Below, piece after piece: positions 1 to 9,117 of a stretch of DNA of 64,000 nt; position 1 is the stretch's first letter, and each line of letters opens with the position of its first letter. The position numbers and the translations under genes are program-made. This stretch comes from Tateyamaria omphalii (GTDB taxonomy: Bacteria; Pseudomonadota; Alphaproteobacteria; Rhodobacterales; Rhodobacteraceae), in assembly GCF_019802125.1 (NCBI RefSeq), contig NZ_JAHVHT010000005.1, positions 124,001 through 188,000 on the forward strand, in the 5' to 3' direction. The notes beneath the pieces are model-generated. The model saw nothing but the letters and a program-made list of their open reading frames with translations, made no database searches and had not been told where the DNA came from.

Positions 1-539
1 GCTATACAAACTCGATTCTGACAGGACTTTGGCTGGCTGCGCATTGGCAGCAAGACCACACTTTGCTTTCCGCCCTGCAAGCGATGCCCGACAGGCTGGA
101 GACCGCCTCCACCATTGATTTCTCATCCCTGAGCGCGGCACTTGCGGGGCTTGATCGGATCGCAGTGATCAGCCGCGGACCGTCCTTGGGCATTGCATAT
201 GAAGTTGCGCTAAAAGCGATGGAAGTGTGCACGATCCCGGCCATTGCCTACTCCAATGCCGAAGTCTTGCACGGTCCTTCTGCTGTATTGAAACATGGGT
301 ATCCCGTCTTGCCGATCTCAGGCGGACCGGCGACCGGGCTTGCAGACACCCTCGCCGTGCTCCGGTCCCAGGGTGCCTTCGTGTTACCAACAGTCTCAGG
401 TTTGACCGACACACATCCTGCACTTCCAGTCCTGGATGTACTGATCCCGATCTACGGTGCACTTGAAGAAGTGTCCCGACGACGCGGGCTGAACCCGGAC
501 AAGCCCGCAGGCCTGGCCAAGGTCACAGACACGATCTAG
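1..539 (+). CDS. SIS-domain sugar-phosphate isomerase/deaminase, C-terminal part
   Basis: The frame is open from the window edge to TAG at 537-539, giving 178 residues of a protein cut at its N-terminus. It carries the second half of a double SIS (sugar isomerase) fold of the GlmS/NagB-II type. Seen in the sequence are a SRGPSLG phosphosugar-binding loop, the helix EVALKAMEV, the stretch AEVLHGPSAVL (compare AGELKHGPLAL of GlmS), and the ending RRGLNPDKPAGLAKV, which matches the GlmS C-terminal tail. Such proteins isomerise or deaminate hexosamine phosphates in the cytoplasm. Whether a glutaminase domain precedes it cannot be seen. It converges on the minus-strand gene ending at 557 with only 17 bp between them. 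Confidence 0.85.
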   Translation, partial: YTNSILTGLWLAAHWQQDHTLLSALQAMPDRLETASTIDFSSLSAALAGLDRIAVISRGPSLGIAYEVALKAMEVCTIPAIAYSNAEVLHGPSAVLKHGYPVLPISGGPATGLADTLAVLRSQGAFVLPTVSGLTDTHPALPVLDVLIPIYGALEEVSRRRGLNPDKPAGLAKVTDTI

Positions 540-556
540 GCAAGCGAACGAGGGCA

Positions 557-1849
557 CTACCGCGACGCGATCGTTTCGTTGCAAGACGGGACACCGTTCG
601 AAAAGAAGTCCTCTGGCACATGTCTGGCTTCGGTCACGATCAGGTTGCTGTCTTCATCCCACACCATGTCATGTGTCCACACGACTTCTCCCTGGGCCGA
701 TACCTCAAGCAATCGACCATGTTCGGCCTCCGTCAAAAGCAGATTTCCATTCGGAAGCGTTTGGTGTTTGCCCCGCCGCCAAGTGTAGAACGGTTCATCT
801 TCAGTTCCTCTGAAATCGACGGTGACGCGCCTGTCACGCGGATCAATCCGCAGAATGCGCGATTGCATCGCACCGGTCGCATTGTCAAAGACGGTGATCG
901 TCCCATCCGGTTCAAAGTCCGGATCATGCTGTTTGAACCACGGACCATGCTGCCACCATTTCAGGATCCCGGTCTGCGGATCCACGACGGCGACCAGGTT
1001 TGGTTCGCGCAGGCTGAACATCAGGTCACCTGCCTCGAACATCGGGAACGCGGCGGCCATCTCCGGGCGCAGCATCTCTACGTCATTGGGGTGAAACGGG
1101 TCGTCCAGATAGGTAACCCGACCGTCCGCGTCATCTGGCATACGAACCCGAATGTCGAAGATCGCGCGTTGGTCGCCACCCTTGGCCGCAATGACATCGT
1201 TGCGCAGATTGAGGGAAAAGGTCTTCTCTCCGGTGTCTGCGTCCAGGCGCACCATGTCTTCTCCGTACCACGTCCAGATCCCGCCAGCACCGTCGCGCGC
1301 GATCGAATGGTGAAAGCCCCCGCGCACACTCCACATGGTTTGGCCGCATTGGTCCACCCGGGCGATGGCATTGCCCACGTCGAAGGTGACGACAACAGAA
1401 CCATCTTCAAACACTTCCATTCCATGCAACATGACATTCTGCGGAGGAGTGTCGGGGTCGAAGTTTTCGTAATTGATGGGCCAACGATGTACCTCCTGGC
1501 CGCTGGTATCCATCAATCGCACGGCAAAAACAGATGTATCCTGATCGTCACTCAGCCCGGCAATCAACACATAGCCCGGCGCGCGTTCCGTCCCGGGGCG
1601 CTGTTCGTAACCACGGTCAGGCGACGCGGTGCCTGTGTCGTTCGGTGCAACCAGATGGCGTGTGGGTTCCAGTCCAATGTCGTTACGCCAATTGCGCGAC
1701 ACATCCAGATAGGTGCGATGCGCCTCACCAATCTGAGGGGCAGGGAACCAGCCCCACCACGACGAAACAATCCCGTAGACCATGGCGATCAACGCAAGCG
1801 AGGCAATGAAAAATCCACGCGCAAAGCTGTCCGATGACGGCAATTTCAT
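557..1849 (-). CDS. Arylsulfotransferase (ASST)-like beta-propeller membrane protein
   Basis: The protein has 430 residues. It begins with a short cytoplasmic tail and one membrane segment (about residues 12-31), followed by a large extracytoplasmic domain. Repeated blade-like motifs of the type G-hydrophobic-W (for example TGILKWW, GEVVWTHD) and the stretch GGFHHSIARDGAGG resemble the arylsulfotransferase propeller family (ASST, Arylsulfotran_2), which moves sulfate between phenolic donors and acceptors without PAPS. The start was set at ATG 1849 because GGAAAGG lies just upstream and because the ATGA overlap with the upstream sulfotransferase implies translational coupling. A longer frame to 1900 would overlap that gene further. 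Enzymatic activity is not proven; many members of this family have no known substrate. Confidence 0.75.
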   Translation of the reverse strand: MKLPSSDSFARGFFIASLALIAMVYGIVSSWWGWFPAPQIGEAHRTYLDVSRNWRNDIGLEPTRHLVAPNDTGTASPDRGYEQRPGTERAPGYVLIAGLSDDQDTSVFAVRLMDTSGQEVHRWPINYENFDPDTPPQNVMLHGMEVFEDGSVVVTFDVGNAIARVDQCGQTMWSVRGGFHHSIARDGAGGIWTWYGEDMVRLDADTGEKTFSLNLRNDVIAAKGGDQRAIFDIRVRMPDDADGRVTYLDDPFHPNDVEMLRPEMAAAFPMFEAGDLMFSLREPNLVAVVDPQTGILKWWQHGPWFKQHDPDFEPDGTITVFDNATGAMQSRILRIDPRDRRVTVDFRGTEDEPFYTWRRGKHQTLPNGNLLLTEAEHGRLLEVSAQGEVVWTHDMVWDEDSNLIVTEARHVPEDFFSNGVPSCNETIASR

Positions 1850-3336
1850 TGAATGACCTTTCCAATTGACGCGCGCGCAGAACCAATGGCCTGGCTGCAA
1901 AGTTCTTCGTGTAAGATGTCGGCCCGTTGCATCAGGTTGCGGGAGGCATCTGGCAAATCCGGAGCCGGGTGAGGCGCGCGCAAGAGGCCAGCCATGGTTG
2001 CGATGCTGTCCTGCTCGTCCAGCTCGATCGACGCCGCCAACTCAGGCAAAAGCCGTTCCGGTTCGCTGCACAGCGCATCATGGTCGACAAAGATCGTACG
2101 CGGGCCGGCGGTCGCCAAAACGTGCTGATATGCATCGATCCAGTACCGTAGCCAGAAATCAATCTGCCCCGCTGTGTGCAGATCCGGGCGCCGTGTACCG
2201 AATTCGATCGGTCGCAGCGCCGCACCAAACTCGAAATGTCCGATACCTTCCATATATCGCCGCGCAAAAGGCTCGCGGGCATGCAAGTCCGCAAAACGCC
2301 GGTGCTGTCTCAGGAGTGACTGCACCTGAGCCCGTGGATTGCGGATCGGGACAATGATGGACGCGTCTGGAAAGAGGGCCTCCAGCAGTTCAAGCCGGGC
2401 AATATTTGCATTGTTTTTCGAGATGTAGCGCGTCGCACCGGCCTTGGTGGCCACGATCTTGGACATATGTGTGCGCAGAAACCTCTCGAACTCCGGTTTT
2501 CGATCTTCTGCAGACCACGGCGGAATATACGCACCTTCGAAGTGTTGGGGCCAGAAGGCCATCCAAAGCATTTCTTCGAACGCTTCGGGACTGTCCATAT
2601 TGACTTCGATGCCGTCGCCATGAGCCCGCTCATTCTTGTTTCCGGCCTTGCGGAAGATGCGGGAGAAATTCGCCGACAAAAGCGGCGACAAGGTGAACGG
2701 CATGTGCTGGTAGGTGGCTGATGCGAAGTGCGGCAGCCTGGCCAGCCCCTCGAGCATGATGGTGGTACCTGCGCGGGGCAGGGAGGTGATGAAAACCGGC
2801 CTCTGCACAGTTTCAGCGTCCAAGCGGCGGCGGTAGAATCTGGTTTCAAACCTGCCCAACCGAACCTGGCGCTCGGGCGATGAAAAGGCAAAATCATGCA
2901 CTGCCTTGTCGAGCGGACCATAGGGTACCTCGGCCCGGGTGGCATCCTGAACCGGACCTTTGCGCAATTTGTCCAAGCCAATCCACAACGCAATGGCCGC
3001 AGCCGTCGATCCAAGCAGGAAAGGCCAGCCAAGTGCGACGGCAATGGCTTGGTCGACGGCGTAATACCCAAGCACCGCACCGCCCCATACGATCAGAACC
3101 GATGCACCTATCGCCGCCGCACCAATTCCCGTGATCCAGAAAAATCCGCCAAGCAGCTTGATCGAGGCGCGCTGGACCTGAGCCTCTTTATCTTCGTCCG
3201 CGATGTCGCTGTTCATCATCACGGCGAGCGCGTGTTGGGTTGTCTCGACGATGCCACCTGCAACCTGTTGGGCGTGCAAGATGCGCAAGACAGCAATGAA
3301 TGCGACAAGGCCCAGGCACAGGGCTGCGACGCTCAA
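1846..3336 (-). CDS. PAPS-type sulfotransferase with N-terminal membrane anchor
   Basis: The protein has about 496 residues. The N-terminal 125 residues contain several hydrophobic segments (around 3-20 and 62-122). After this comes a cytosolic sulfotransferase fold: the 5'-phosphosulfate loop ITSLPRAGTT at residues 183-192 and the 3'-phosphate segment PIRNPRAQVQS at 330-340, as in the Sulfotransfer_3 family. It would transfer sulfate from PAPS to a carbohydrate, lipid or similar acceptor. The start is a TTG at 3336 that overlaps the upstream stop codon by 4 bp; there is no better start before the membrane segments. The gene overlaps the ASST-like gene downstream by 4 bp. Two unrelated sulfotransfer families in one transcript suggest a shared sulfated product, which is an inference. 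Confidence 0.8.
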   Translation of the reverse strand: MSVAALCLGLVAFIAVLRILHAQQVAGGIVETTQHALAVMMNSDIADEDKEAQVQRASIKLLGGFFWITGIGAAAIGASVLIVWGGAVLGYYAVDQAIAVALGWPFLLGSTAAAIALWIGLDKLRKGPVQDATRAEVPYGPLDKAVHDFAFSSPERQVRLGRFETRFYRRRLDAETVQRPVFITSLPRAGTTIMLEGLARLPHFASATYQHMPFTLSPLLSANFSRIFRKAGNKNERAHGDGIEVNMDSPEAFEEMLWMAFWPQHFEGAYIPPWSAEDRKPEFERFLRTHMSKIVATKAGATRYISKNNANIARLELLEALFPDASIIVPIRNPRAQVQSLLRQHRRFADLHAREPFARRYMEGIGHFEFGAALRPIEFGTRRPDLHTAGQIDFWLRYWIDAYQHVLATAGPRTIFVDHDALCSEPERLLPELAASIELDEQDSIATMAGLLRAPHPAPDLPDASRNLMQRADILHEELCSQAIGSARASIGKVIQ

Positions 3337-3590
3337 CTCTCGGTCTCGCGGGGGGTTTGCTGAATATCGGCCTTGGTCTTCTTGGCGCGCATCATCCGTT
3401 TGACCGGGTAATAAATGAACCCGAAAATCGCGAGCACCAAGGCCGCGATCAATGCGATCATCGTGCCAATCGCAGTCAAGCCAGCGCCCGGCCCGACATA
3501 GGCTTGAGCCGCGACCGGCATCACGACCAGCGCCGCAGCAAGCAGTGTGGGCGCATAACCAGCACCCCAAATCCATGTGTTGCGTTTCAT
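3333..3590 (-). CDS. Small exported membrane protein (85 aa) of the sulfotransferase operon
   Basis: This 85-residue protein starts at ATG 3590. It has a hydrophobic N-terminus ending in VAAQAYVGPGAG, which looks like a signal peptide cleaved after AQA, then a second membrane helix (about residues 38-62) and a basic tail YYPVKRMMRAKKTK. Short proteins with the YVGPGAG start and this topology recur next to polysaccharide and sulfotransferase genes in Gram-negative bacteria, but their job is unknown to me. It is first in the three-gene minus-strand run, and its stop overlaps the TTG start of the sulfotransferase. The frame stays open upstream to 3788, but that extension has no protein-like features. 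Confidence 0.7.
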   Translation of the reverse strand: MKRNTWIWGAGYAPTLLAAALVVMPVAAQAYVGPGAGLTAIGTMIALIAALVLAIFGFIYYPVKRMMRAKKTKADIQQTPRETES

Positions 3591-3873
3591 AACGACATCC
3601 TCACGCCTAACGAACGACAGGACCCCAGACCATAATCGGGTCGTTGGGATCACCTTACGCTCTATCGGCATCAAAGGTGTGAGTTGGGAAAGCATCAGCA
3701 AGGCACGGCGCGGTAAGCGGCGAAAGCCTGCCAGAACAAGGAGTAAGGGTGGAGCATTTCTGCCCGTTTTTCCACCGGCAAACAGCAAACGGCGAAAGAG
3801 CGCCGAGCACCACTAGGGCTTCGGCGCTCTTGTGCGCGTGCAGTTGGACCGCGTCGCTAAGAAAGCTGAGGGT
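3591..3873. other. Intergenic, no gene seen apart from the hairpin
   Basis: This 283-bp gap separates the DUF4185 gene from the 85-residue membrane protein gene, both on the minus strand. The open frames here are short or shadow neighbours. It should hold the promoter of the sulfotransferase operon, but no clear -35/-10 pair stands out. Confidence 0.5.
3796..3831 (-). terminator. Hairpin, likely terminator of the DUF4185 gene
   Basis: AAGAGCGCCGA at 3796-3806 pairs perfectly with TCGGCGCTCTT at 3821-3831, an 11-bp stem with a 14-nt loop. It lies 43 bp beyond the stop of the minus-strand DUF4185 gene. The stem ends in CTCTT with only a short T-rich tail (TCTTTC), so it is a moderate intrinsic terminator at best. 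Confidence 0.55.
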
Positions 3874-5073
3874 CTATTCTGTGGCCTGCACGCCTGTGCT
3901 GCCGGTATCGGACAGATCGGTTGCTTCAACCGCAGCCAAATCCACGTTCGGCACCTCAAGAACAGCCTTCATCAGGAACACATTGTAGACAGGCTTCCAG
4001 CGCGACATCGTGAAATAGACGGTATCTTCTATGTCCTGTCCCGGAACGATATATGGCGCATAAAGACCAGGATAGTCGTCCGCGTGGGCAACGATTTGCG
4101 CGTCGCTCCAGGGACCTGTCATGTCGGGCGCCGTGCGCAGGATGACGGCGCGTTGAACCGGGTCCAGATACATCATCAACCACGACCCGTGTGCTTCGCT
4201 CCACGCGACCGACAGTTCACCTGCCGGGGCCGGAACAACGGCAGATGCCGCACCAACATTGGCCGTCCATCCCACCCCATTCCAATACTCGTAAGCCGCG
4301 GGATCAAACACGTCCTGTGGAGTGACACGGCCCAGCCGTATTCCGCCGAAACGGCCCTGAGGAATGCCGAAGACGTAGATCATGCCGTCATGATTCACAT
4401 AAGCGACCTGCTCGAAGCCGGTGCCTGCGGGCCACATCGCCGTATCCGATCGCGTCCAGTTCTGACCGTCGTCGTCGGAATAGGCGAGGCCCGAGCGGCG
4501 CACGTACCACTTGTCATCCTGACCCCACATGCGCACCGACATGTAGTGCAGCACCATCCGCTCGCCGAGCGATATGCCGTTGGTCGGGATCACCGTCCAT
4601 TCAAAGCCCGGGATCTTGGCCGAGCGGATGACTTCCTTGGCCGCACCCGTGGCGGTTTCGATCATGGAGGCGATGGAAAAGTCGCTGGACGGGTCGGGAT
4701 CAGCCATGCGGGCCAGCGTATTACTACGCCAATCCCCGCCATCCGAGCCATAGGTGTCACCAAACACCATGAACAGATCGCCCTTGTGCTTGAACATGTG
4801 GCCCAGATCGGTGCCATGCACGTTCCACCGGGCATCGGTGGCACTGGGCGACGCAGCACCAGTCAGTTGATTAACGATCTTGGTGTCCACGATGCGCAGA
4901 CCCGGCTGGGCCGCTGCATCAGGCAGATCAAGGGGCAAGGCAGCCTCGGACAAGGCCATGGTATCAACAGCCTCCATACCTTCGGTATCGGCAATTGCCA
5001 TGGGCAGATGGCCGGAGCAGGACAAGATGAAAGCGGACAGCGAAACGCCGAAGAGAGCAGGGGATATGCGCAA
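3874..5073 (-). CDS. DUF4185 lipoprotein, sialidase-like propeller
   Basis: The protein has 399 residues and a lipoprotein signal: a hydrophobic N-terminus with a lipobox ending at Cys19 (FILSC-SG), which predicts anchoring in the outer or inner membrane. The mature part has DUF4185 features: an opening WNVHGTDLGHMF followed by LFMVFGDTYG, later LAYSDDDGQNWTRS, and repeated W-aromatic blade motifs resembling sialidase Asp-box propellers. The family is often found with carbohydrate-binding or glycan-degrading proteins, but its reaction is not established. The start is TTG at 5073, with AAGG about 10 nt upstream; no in-frame ATG precedes the lipobox. The setting among glycan genes fits a polysaccharide-binding or cleaving role, which is inferred. 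Confidence 0.75.
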   Translation of the reverse strand: MRISPALFGVSLSAFILSCSGHLPMAIADTEGMEAVDTMALSEAALPLDLPDAAAQPGLRIVDTKIVNQLTGAASPSATDARWNVHGTDLGHMFKHKGDLFMVFGDTYGSDGGDWRSNTLARMADPDPSSDFSIASMIETATGAAKEVIRSAKIPGFEWTVIPTNGISLGERMVLHYMSVRMWGQDDKWYVRRSGLAYSDDDGQNWTRSDTAMWPAGTGFEQVAYVNHDGMIYVFGIPQGRFGGIRLGRVTPQDVFDPAAYEYWNGVGWTANVGAASAVVPAPAGELSVAWSEAHGSWLMMYLDPVQRAVILRTAPDMTGPWSDAQIVAHADDYPGLYAPYIVPGQDIEDTVYFTMSRWKPVYNVFLMKAVLEVPNVDLAAVEATDLSDTGSTGVQATE

Positions 5074-5203
5074 GGTAGAGTACCTTCTATAGCCGGAACA
5101 CGGTTGTAGTCGGAACGTCTCGGGCGCTTTGGCGATTCGGCTAAGGGCCCGTGCGCAATAGGTGCGATGTAGCTGTCAACAGATCAAGCGGATTGTCGCT
5201 TAT

Positions 5204-5237
5204 GTGACGCAATGTAAGAATTGGTGACGCAGCGTCA
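5204..5237. promoter_or_regulatory. GTGACGCA direct repeats with a TGACGC dyad, possible operator
   Basis: GTGACGCA occurs at 5204-5211 and again at 5224-5231, exactly 20 bp apart, so on one face of the helix. The second copy is part of the palindrome TGACGC-A-GCGTCA (5225-5237). It sits about 130 bp upstream of the DUF4185 start. The arrangement looks like a regulator site, but the regulator is not known. Confidence 0.4.
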
Positions 5238-5278
5238 GCAAGCATTTTCAAGGCTTTGATCAATAGGCGGGCATATGC

Positions 5279-6817
5279 CTAGTCTTGCGGCAGGGCTGCG
5301 GATGCCTCCTGCCGCTCGCATACGAAACCGTAGGCGGGCCATGTCACCGGATCCGGCTGCTCAATGGGAACTGTGCTGCAGGACAGGCGCGGATTACGGT
5401 GCTCGATCCAGCGCAGCATCTGTTCGCCGTCCGTGGGGATGACCACACCGCCAACGGGACCCTCATCCGGGATCGCCTCCTCGGTCCGCCAGGTGACCCG
5501 GTAGATCGCCGGTTGCGGCACCTCGTCCAAAAGCTCGTGATAGAGCGTCGCCATGCGCAGGCCGTAGGACATGGACACGACAGGCCGGTCGACCGGCGCC
5601 TGCGCCATCACCGTATCGAGCGTCTCGACAAGCCCGGCATAATCCGGCTCGCGCGCATCCAGGTAAAGCGCCATCTGTGCGGCACGAAACACGCCCATCG
5701 CCAGCAGAAACGCTCCGACCCAAGGGCGCAGCCGCGGCCAGCGCACAGCCCACCAGCCGATAGCGGCAATCGCACCAATCAGAAGCGGGCCCAACACAGG
5801 CAAATGAAACGCCTGAATGTCATAGGCACCGTACCAGATCATGAAAGGTAGGAAAGCCAGCGCTGTGCCGAGAACAAGGGCGATGCCGTCCCAAGGCCCA
5901 TTTCGGTGCCGCCAGCCAAACGCAAACAGCAATAGACCGATCGCTATGATCGGCACGGACAGCATGGGATGGGCCTGACTCAACGTGCCAAACAGGACCG
6001 ATGCAGTCTGCAGGGATTGCAAACCAGACCCATAAAGATCCCCGAAATAGGTGCCCGCGATGTAGTCCCGCAACTCGGATGCGGTAGGGGGCAATGGCAG
6101 GTACTCGGAATAGGCCGTTGTCGGCGCATGGGTGACCCACGCAAGATAAAGGTACTGGCTCGCCCCGACCGCAAGCAGCGCGACCACGGCCAGCAGCACA
6201 CGCACCCGCAACAGCTGACGGTAATGCGTGATCATCACCAGCAGACCCACCGGCGCCAGCATCACCATCATCAGGTGGTTGCCGAAGGACAGGGCATAGA
6301 TCGCACAGGCGAGGATGAAATAACCCGTGCGCTTTGTCTCAACAAACAGGATCAGCGCGAACACGATGGACAGGATGAAGGCAAGCGCGAGGGGATAGAC
6401 CTCCGCCTCGGTCGCCTGCACCGCCATCAAACCGGCACTGCCCAGCAGAAACGCCGCCGCGACACCAAACAGGATACTGCCCGTCAACCGCCCCACGATC
6501 AGAAAGCTCATGGCGACCGCCACCGCGCCGGGGATAGATGCCAGCGCAATGGTCATCACCCGCCACGGCTCAAACGGCAGATCAAGGGCGCGCACGACCG
6601 TACCCATCAGCAGGACAAAGGGATAGCCCGGCCCATGAACCAGAATTGAGGTATGGCCCAAGGTCTGGAACTTGGCAGAATCCCCGGCATTCAGCATTCC
6701 ACCCAGCCCGGGATAGAGCAGGCTGGCGTAGTAGATCAGCCAGATCAAAAAAAGCGCTGCGGCCAGCCAGGGGCTTTGGGACAACGGCGCGCGGTGGGAT
6801 GGGGTACTATCGGACAT
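5279..6817 (-). CDS. DUF2723-family GT-C membrane protein, probable glycosyltransferase
   Basis: This 512-residue polytopic protein has about ten to twelve membrane segments and a hydrophilic C-terminal domain (roughly residues 400-512). The first extracytoplasmic loop carries NAGDSAKFQTLGH followed by HGPGYPFVLLMG, close to the GDSGEF...HPPGYP signature of DUF2723, a GT-C fold related to protein O-mannosyltransferases that use polyprenyl-phosphate sugars. The acidic residue in GDS is the expected catalytic position. It would transfer a sugar from a lipid carrier to a target on the periplasmic side. It precedes an AsmA-like gene and lies near a polyprenyl-phosphate-pentose gene block, which makes a lipid-linked pentose donor plausible but unproven. 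Confidence 0.75.
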   Translation of the reverse strand: MSDSTPSHRAPLSQSPWLAAALFLIWLIYYASLLYPGLGGMLNAGDSAKFQTLGHTSILVHGPGYPFVLLMGTVVRALDLPFEPWRVMTIALASIPGAVAVAMSFLIVGRLTGSILFGVAAAFLLGSAGLMAVQATEAEVYPLALAFILSIVFALILFVETKRTGYFILACAIYALSFGNHLMMVMLAPVGLLVMITHYRQLLRVRVLLAVVALLAVGASQYLYLAWVTHAPTTAYSEYLPLPPTASELRDYIAGTYFGDLYGSGLQSLQTASVLFGTLSQAHPMLSVPIIAIGLLLFAFGWRHRNGPWDGIALVLGTALAFLPFMIWYGAYDIQAFHLPVLGPLLIGAIAAIGWWAVRWPRLRPWVGAFLLAMGVFRAAQMALYLDAREPDYAGLVETLDTVMAQAPVDRPVVSMSYGLRMATLYHELLDEVPQPAIYRVTWRTEEAIPDEGPVGGVVIPTDGEQMLRWIEHRNPRLSCSTVPIEQPDPVTWPAYGFVCERQEASAALPQD

Positions 6818-6893
6818 CTGTTCAATTCAACTCCCCGCCTCGTGCCAGCCTTCAGGACAGGCACGGGGCAGGGCACCTATTTCCGTAACTCTA

Positions 6894-8699
6894 TCATGGG
6901 CCCACGCGATGTGGCGGAACGTGCGCTGCGATCTCAAACTGGGGCACACCCGCAGCCACCATGGGGGTAAAGACAGTGCCGCCAATGCCAAATGGCAGAT
7001 CGACATGTCGCGCGATGTTCTCCGCCTCCGTCTCTTCCGCTGCGGACAGCTGCGCGTTGCCCACAACTGAAACAGCGCCGGTTTTCAAACCAACCTCGCC
7101 CAGCATATCGATCTCAAGCCGCTCACCGGCAATGTTCAGGCGCGAAATGCGGGCGGTGCCCGCCTCAATCCCCACCTGACCGTCGATAAGGTCGAAATAG
7201 GTCCGGCCAGCCGCAGGAATGAGCGGCCCTTTCTCCTTGGTCATGAACTGCCGACCGTTGGCGAGGGTCTGCAAGGTGGCGGTCACGTCCCCTCCGCTCA
7301 GGCTGCCGTCCTGCATGGATGCAGAGACTGAGCCGGACAGACTGTCGAACAACGCCCCCACCGTCATCCCGCGCCCAGCCAGTTGCACATCGGCATTCAG
7401 CGCCCCCTCCGGCAGTTGCGGGGTGCCGATCAAGCGGGCTTGCATGCGGCTGGCGATGGGTTGGGTCAGCATGGTGACCGATGCATCGGACAGGGATGCC
7501 ACCATTGCGACCTCACCGTGTTTCCTGATGTCCGTTCTGGCCGAAAACCGGCCGAGCGTTTCGCTCTCGGTCGAGACATCAAGGGACAGCCCCGACTGAC
7601 GCGCAATCAGAGACATCGAAACATCGTCGATGGTCGCGCCGCCCACAGCGATATCCTGACCTGCAAGATCAAAGTCGACCTCAAGCCCATTGATCCAGTC
7701 CGTCCTGATAGGGGCATCGGCCCAGTTGCCGGTGTCTACCTGTCGCATCAGGTCAGACACAGCGACATCCACAGAGTGCTGAAAGGCCAGCAGTTGCGGG
7801 AACACCGGCAAATCCGACCCTGCGCGCAGGTTCAGATCACCGGTCAAAGCGATCCCGCTGTGGGAAAAGGTGGCGTCCGAAATGCGGATGGCCTCCGGTG
7901 CAACGGCAAACTGCCCTTCAATCGTCAGCGGTCCGCGCCCGAACACCCGGACCCCATCCACCATCCGCCGCAGATCGGCGAGAACACCGATGTCGGTGTC
8001 TTCACTTAGCTGATCCTGGTCCAGAGCATGTTCTGCGGCCTCAAACCGGACCGACAGACGCCCTTGGCTTCCAATGTCCGAAAAAGTCCGCCGCGGATCA
8101 TCCAGTTGCAACTCCACAACGGCCCGACGCGCCCCGACGATAAAGTCGCCTTGGACCAACAGGCCCTCCGATCCGCTATCCTGCGCGATCAACAGGTTCA
8201 GGTCGGACAGGTAAAGTGCATCCGCAACATCAACGACCCCATCCACGATCTCGATATTCGCGGGCGCGGTCATGTTCTCTGCGCCCTCGAACCACGGATC
8301 CAGAATGGTCGACACATCCACACCGTCAAAGGACAGGCGCGGGCGGTGCAGGTGCAGGCTCGCAATCTCGGCCTCACCCTTCAACAGCGGCGTGGGCCGC
8401 AGGGTGGCATCGAGGCGCGCCAGGGTCAAAGCGCCCTCGTCATCCTCGCCAAAGTCAAAGACCGGATCGGCCACGACCACCCGCAGATCAGGGCGCAGGG
8501 TCACCGAGCTGTCATCACGCAAGGCTGCGTGTTCACCGGCAATGCGCCCGATCTCGGAATTGATCCCGATGCGCGCAATCGTGTCCAAATCGCGTTTGGA
8601 AAACAGGAAAACCGCACTCGCACAGATAAGGGCAAGCGCACCCGGGATCGCAATCCTGCGCACCCAAGGCGTATGAGTGTCTCGGTGATGTGTTGTCAT
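6894..8699 (-). CDS. AsmA-family protein
   Basis: The protein has 601 residues: one N-terminal membrane helix (about residues 15-35) followed by a long periplasmic part rich in beta repeats. The C-terminal half shows the AsmA_2 pattern: NADVQLAGRGMTVGALFDSLSGSVS, then ADGSLSGGD-like and YFDLIDGQVGIEAGTARI, and the ending LPFGIGGTVFTPMVA. AsmA-like proteins (YhdP/TamB relatives) bridge the envelope and are implicated in lipid transport to the outer membrane. The start ATG 8699 is chosen because a strong GGAGGAGGAA ribosome site lies directly upstream; an extension to 8789 lacks one. It is transcribed divergently from the HAD-UbiA gene at 9118. Confidence 0.85.
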   Translation of the reverse strand: MTTHHRDTHTPWVRRIAIPGALALICASAVFLFSKRDLDTIARIGINSEIGRIAGEHAALRDDSSVTLRPDLRVVVADPVFDFGEDDEGALTLARLDATLRPTPLLKGEAEIASLHLHRPRLSFDGVDVSTILDPWFEGAENMTAPANIEIVDGVVDVADALYLSDLNLLIAQDSGSEGLLVQGDFIVGARRAVVELQLDDPRRTFSDIGSQGRLSVRFEAAEHALDQDQLSEDTDIGVLADLRRMVDGVRVFGRGPLTIEGQFAVAPEAIRISDATFSHSGIALTGDLNLRAGSDLPVFPQLLAFQHSVDVAVSDLMRQVDTGNWADAPIRTDWINGLEVDFDLAGQDIAVGGATIDDVSMSLIARQSGLSLDVSTESETLGRFSARTDIRKHGEVAMVASLSDASVTMLTQPIASRMQARLIGTPQLPEGALNADVQLAGRGMTVGALFDSLSGSVSASMQDGSLSGGDVTATLQTLANGRQFMTKEKGPLIPAAGRTYFDLIDGQVGIEAGTARISRLNIAGERLEIDMLGEVGLKTGAVSVVGNAQLSAAEETEAENIARHVDLPFGIGGTVFTPMVAAGVPQFEIAAHVPPHRVGP

Positions 8700-9117
8700 C
8701 TTCCTCCTCCCGGCACGCCCGAACGTTTGGGCTGCTGAGCGGCATCCTGGCAGCCATTCAGCGGGCAATTGGGACCCGTCACGCCGCATCTGGAACGATT
8801 CCTAAGGCGGCCCAATTTAGATACGGTTCGGTGTGCCGCCTAAACAATATGTTCCGCCAGAGTTGCCGCATTTGCAGCATGTTTTCCGGCCTTCTGCCGC
8901 CGATGATCCCGCCAATTGGGCGCATCCCTGCCGATGCCAAACAGGGTTCGGGAACGGATTTGCAACCCCTTTGTTTTTGCAGACACGTTGCCGCGGCAAA
9001 CACACCAGCCGCCCGAAACCGGTGCGCCGGACGGGCAAATATGGCCGGCGAAGGGTCCGAAGCGACAGATGATCAAACGGCCCGAAACGGGAACAAAACG
9101 CAGAGAGAGATACGCGC
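8700..9117. other. Divergent intergenic region between the AsmA and HAD-UbiA genes
   Basis: This 418-bp stretch should carry promoters for both flanking genes. Open frames on either strand are low-complexity shadows without a family match. The only structure seen is an imperfect dyad, AGGCGGC (8805-8811) with GCCGCCT (8835-8841). AGAGAGAG just before 9118 is a plausible ribosome site for the plus-strand gene. Confidence 0.5.

Noticed and set aside
3832..5109. 425-codon open frame on the plus strand
   Set aside because: It is the antisense shadow of the DUF4185 lipoprotein gene, rich in His/Arg and without any family motif.
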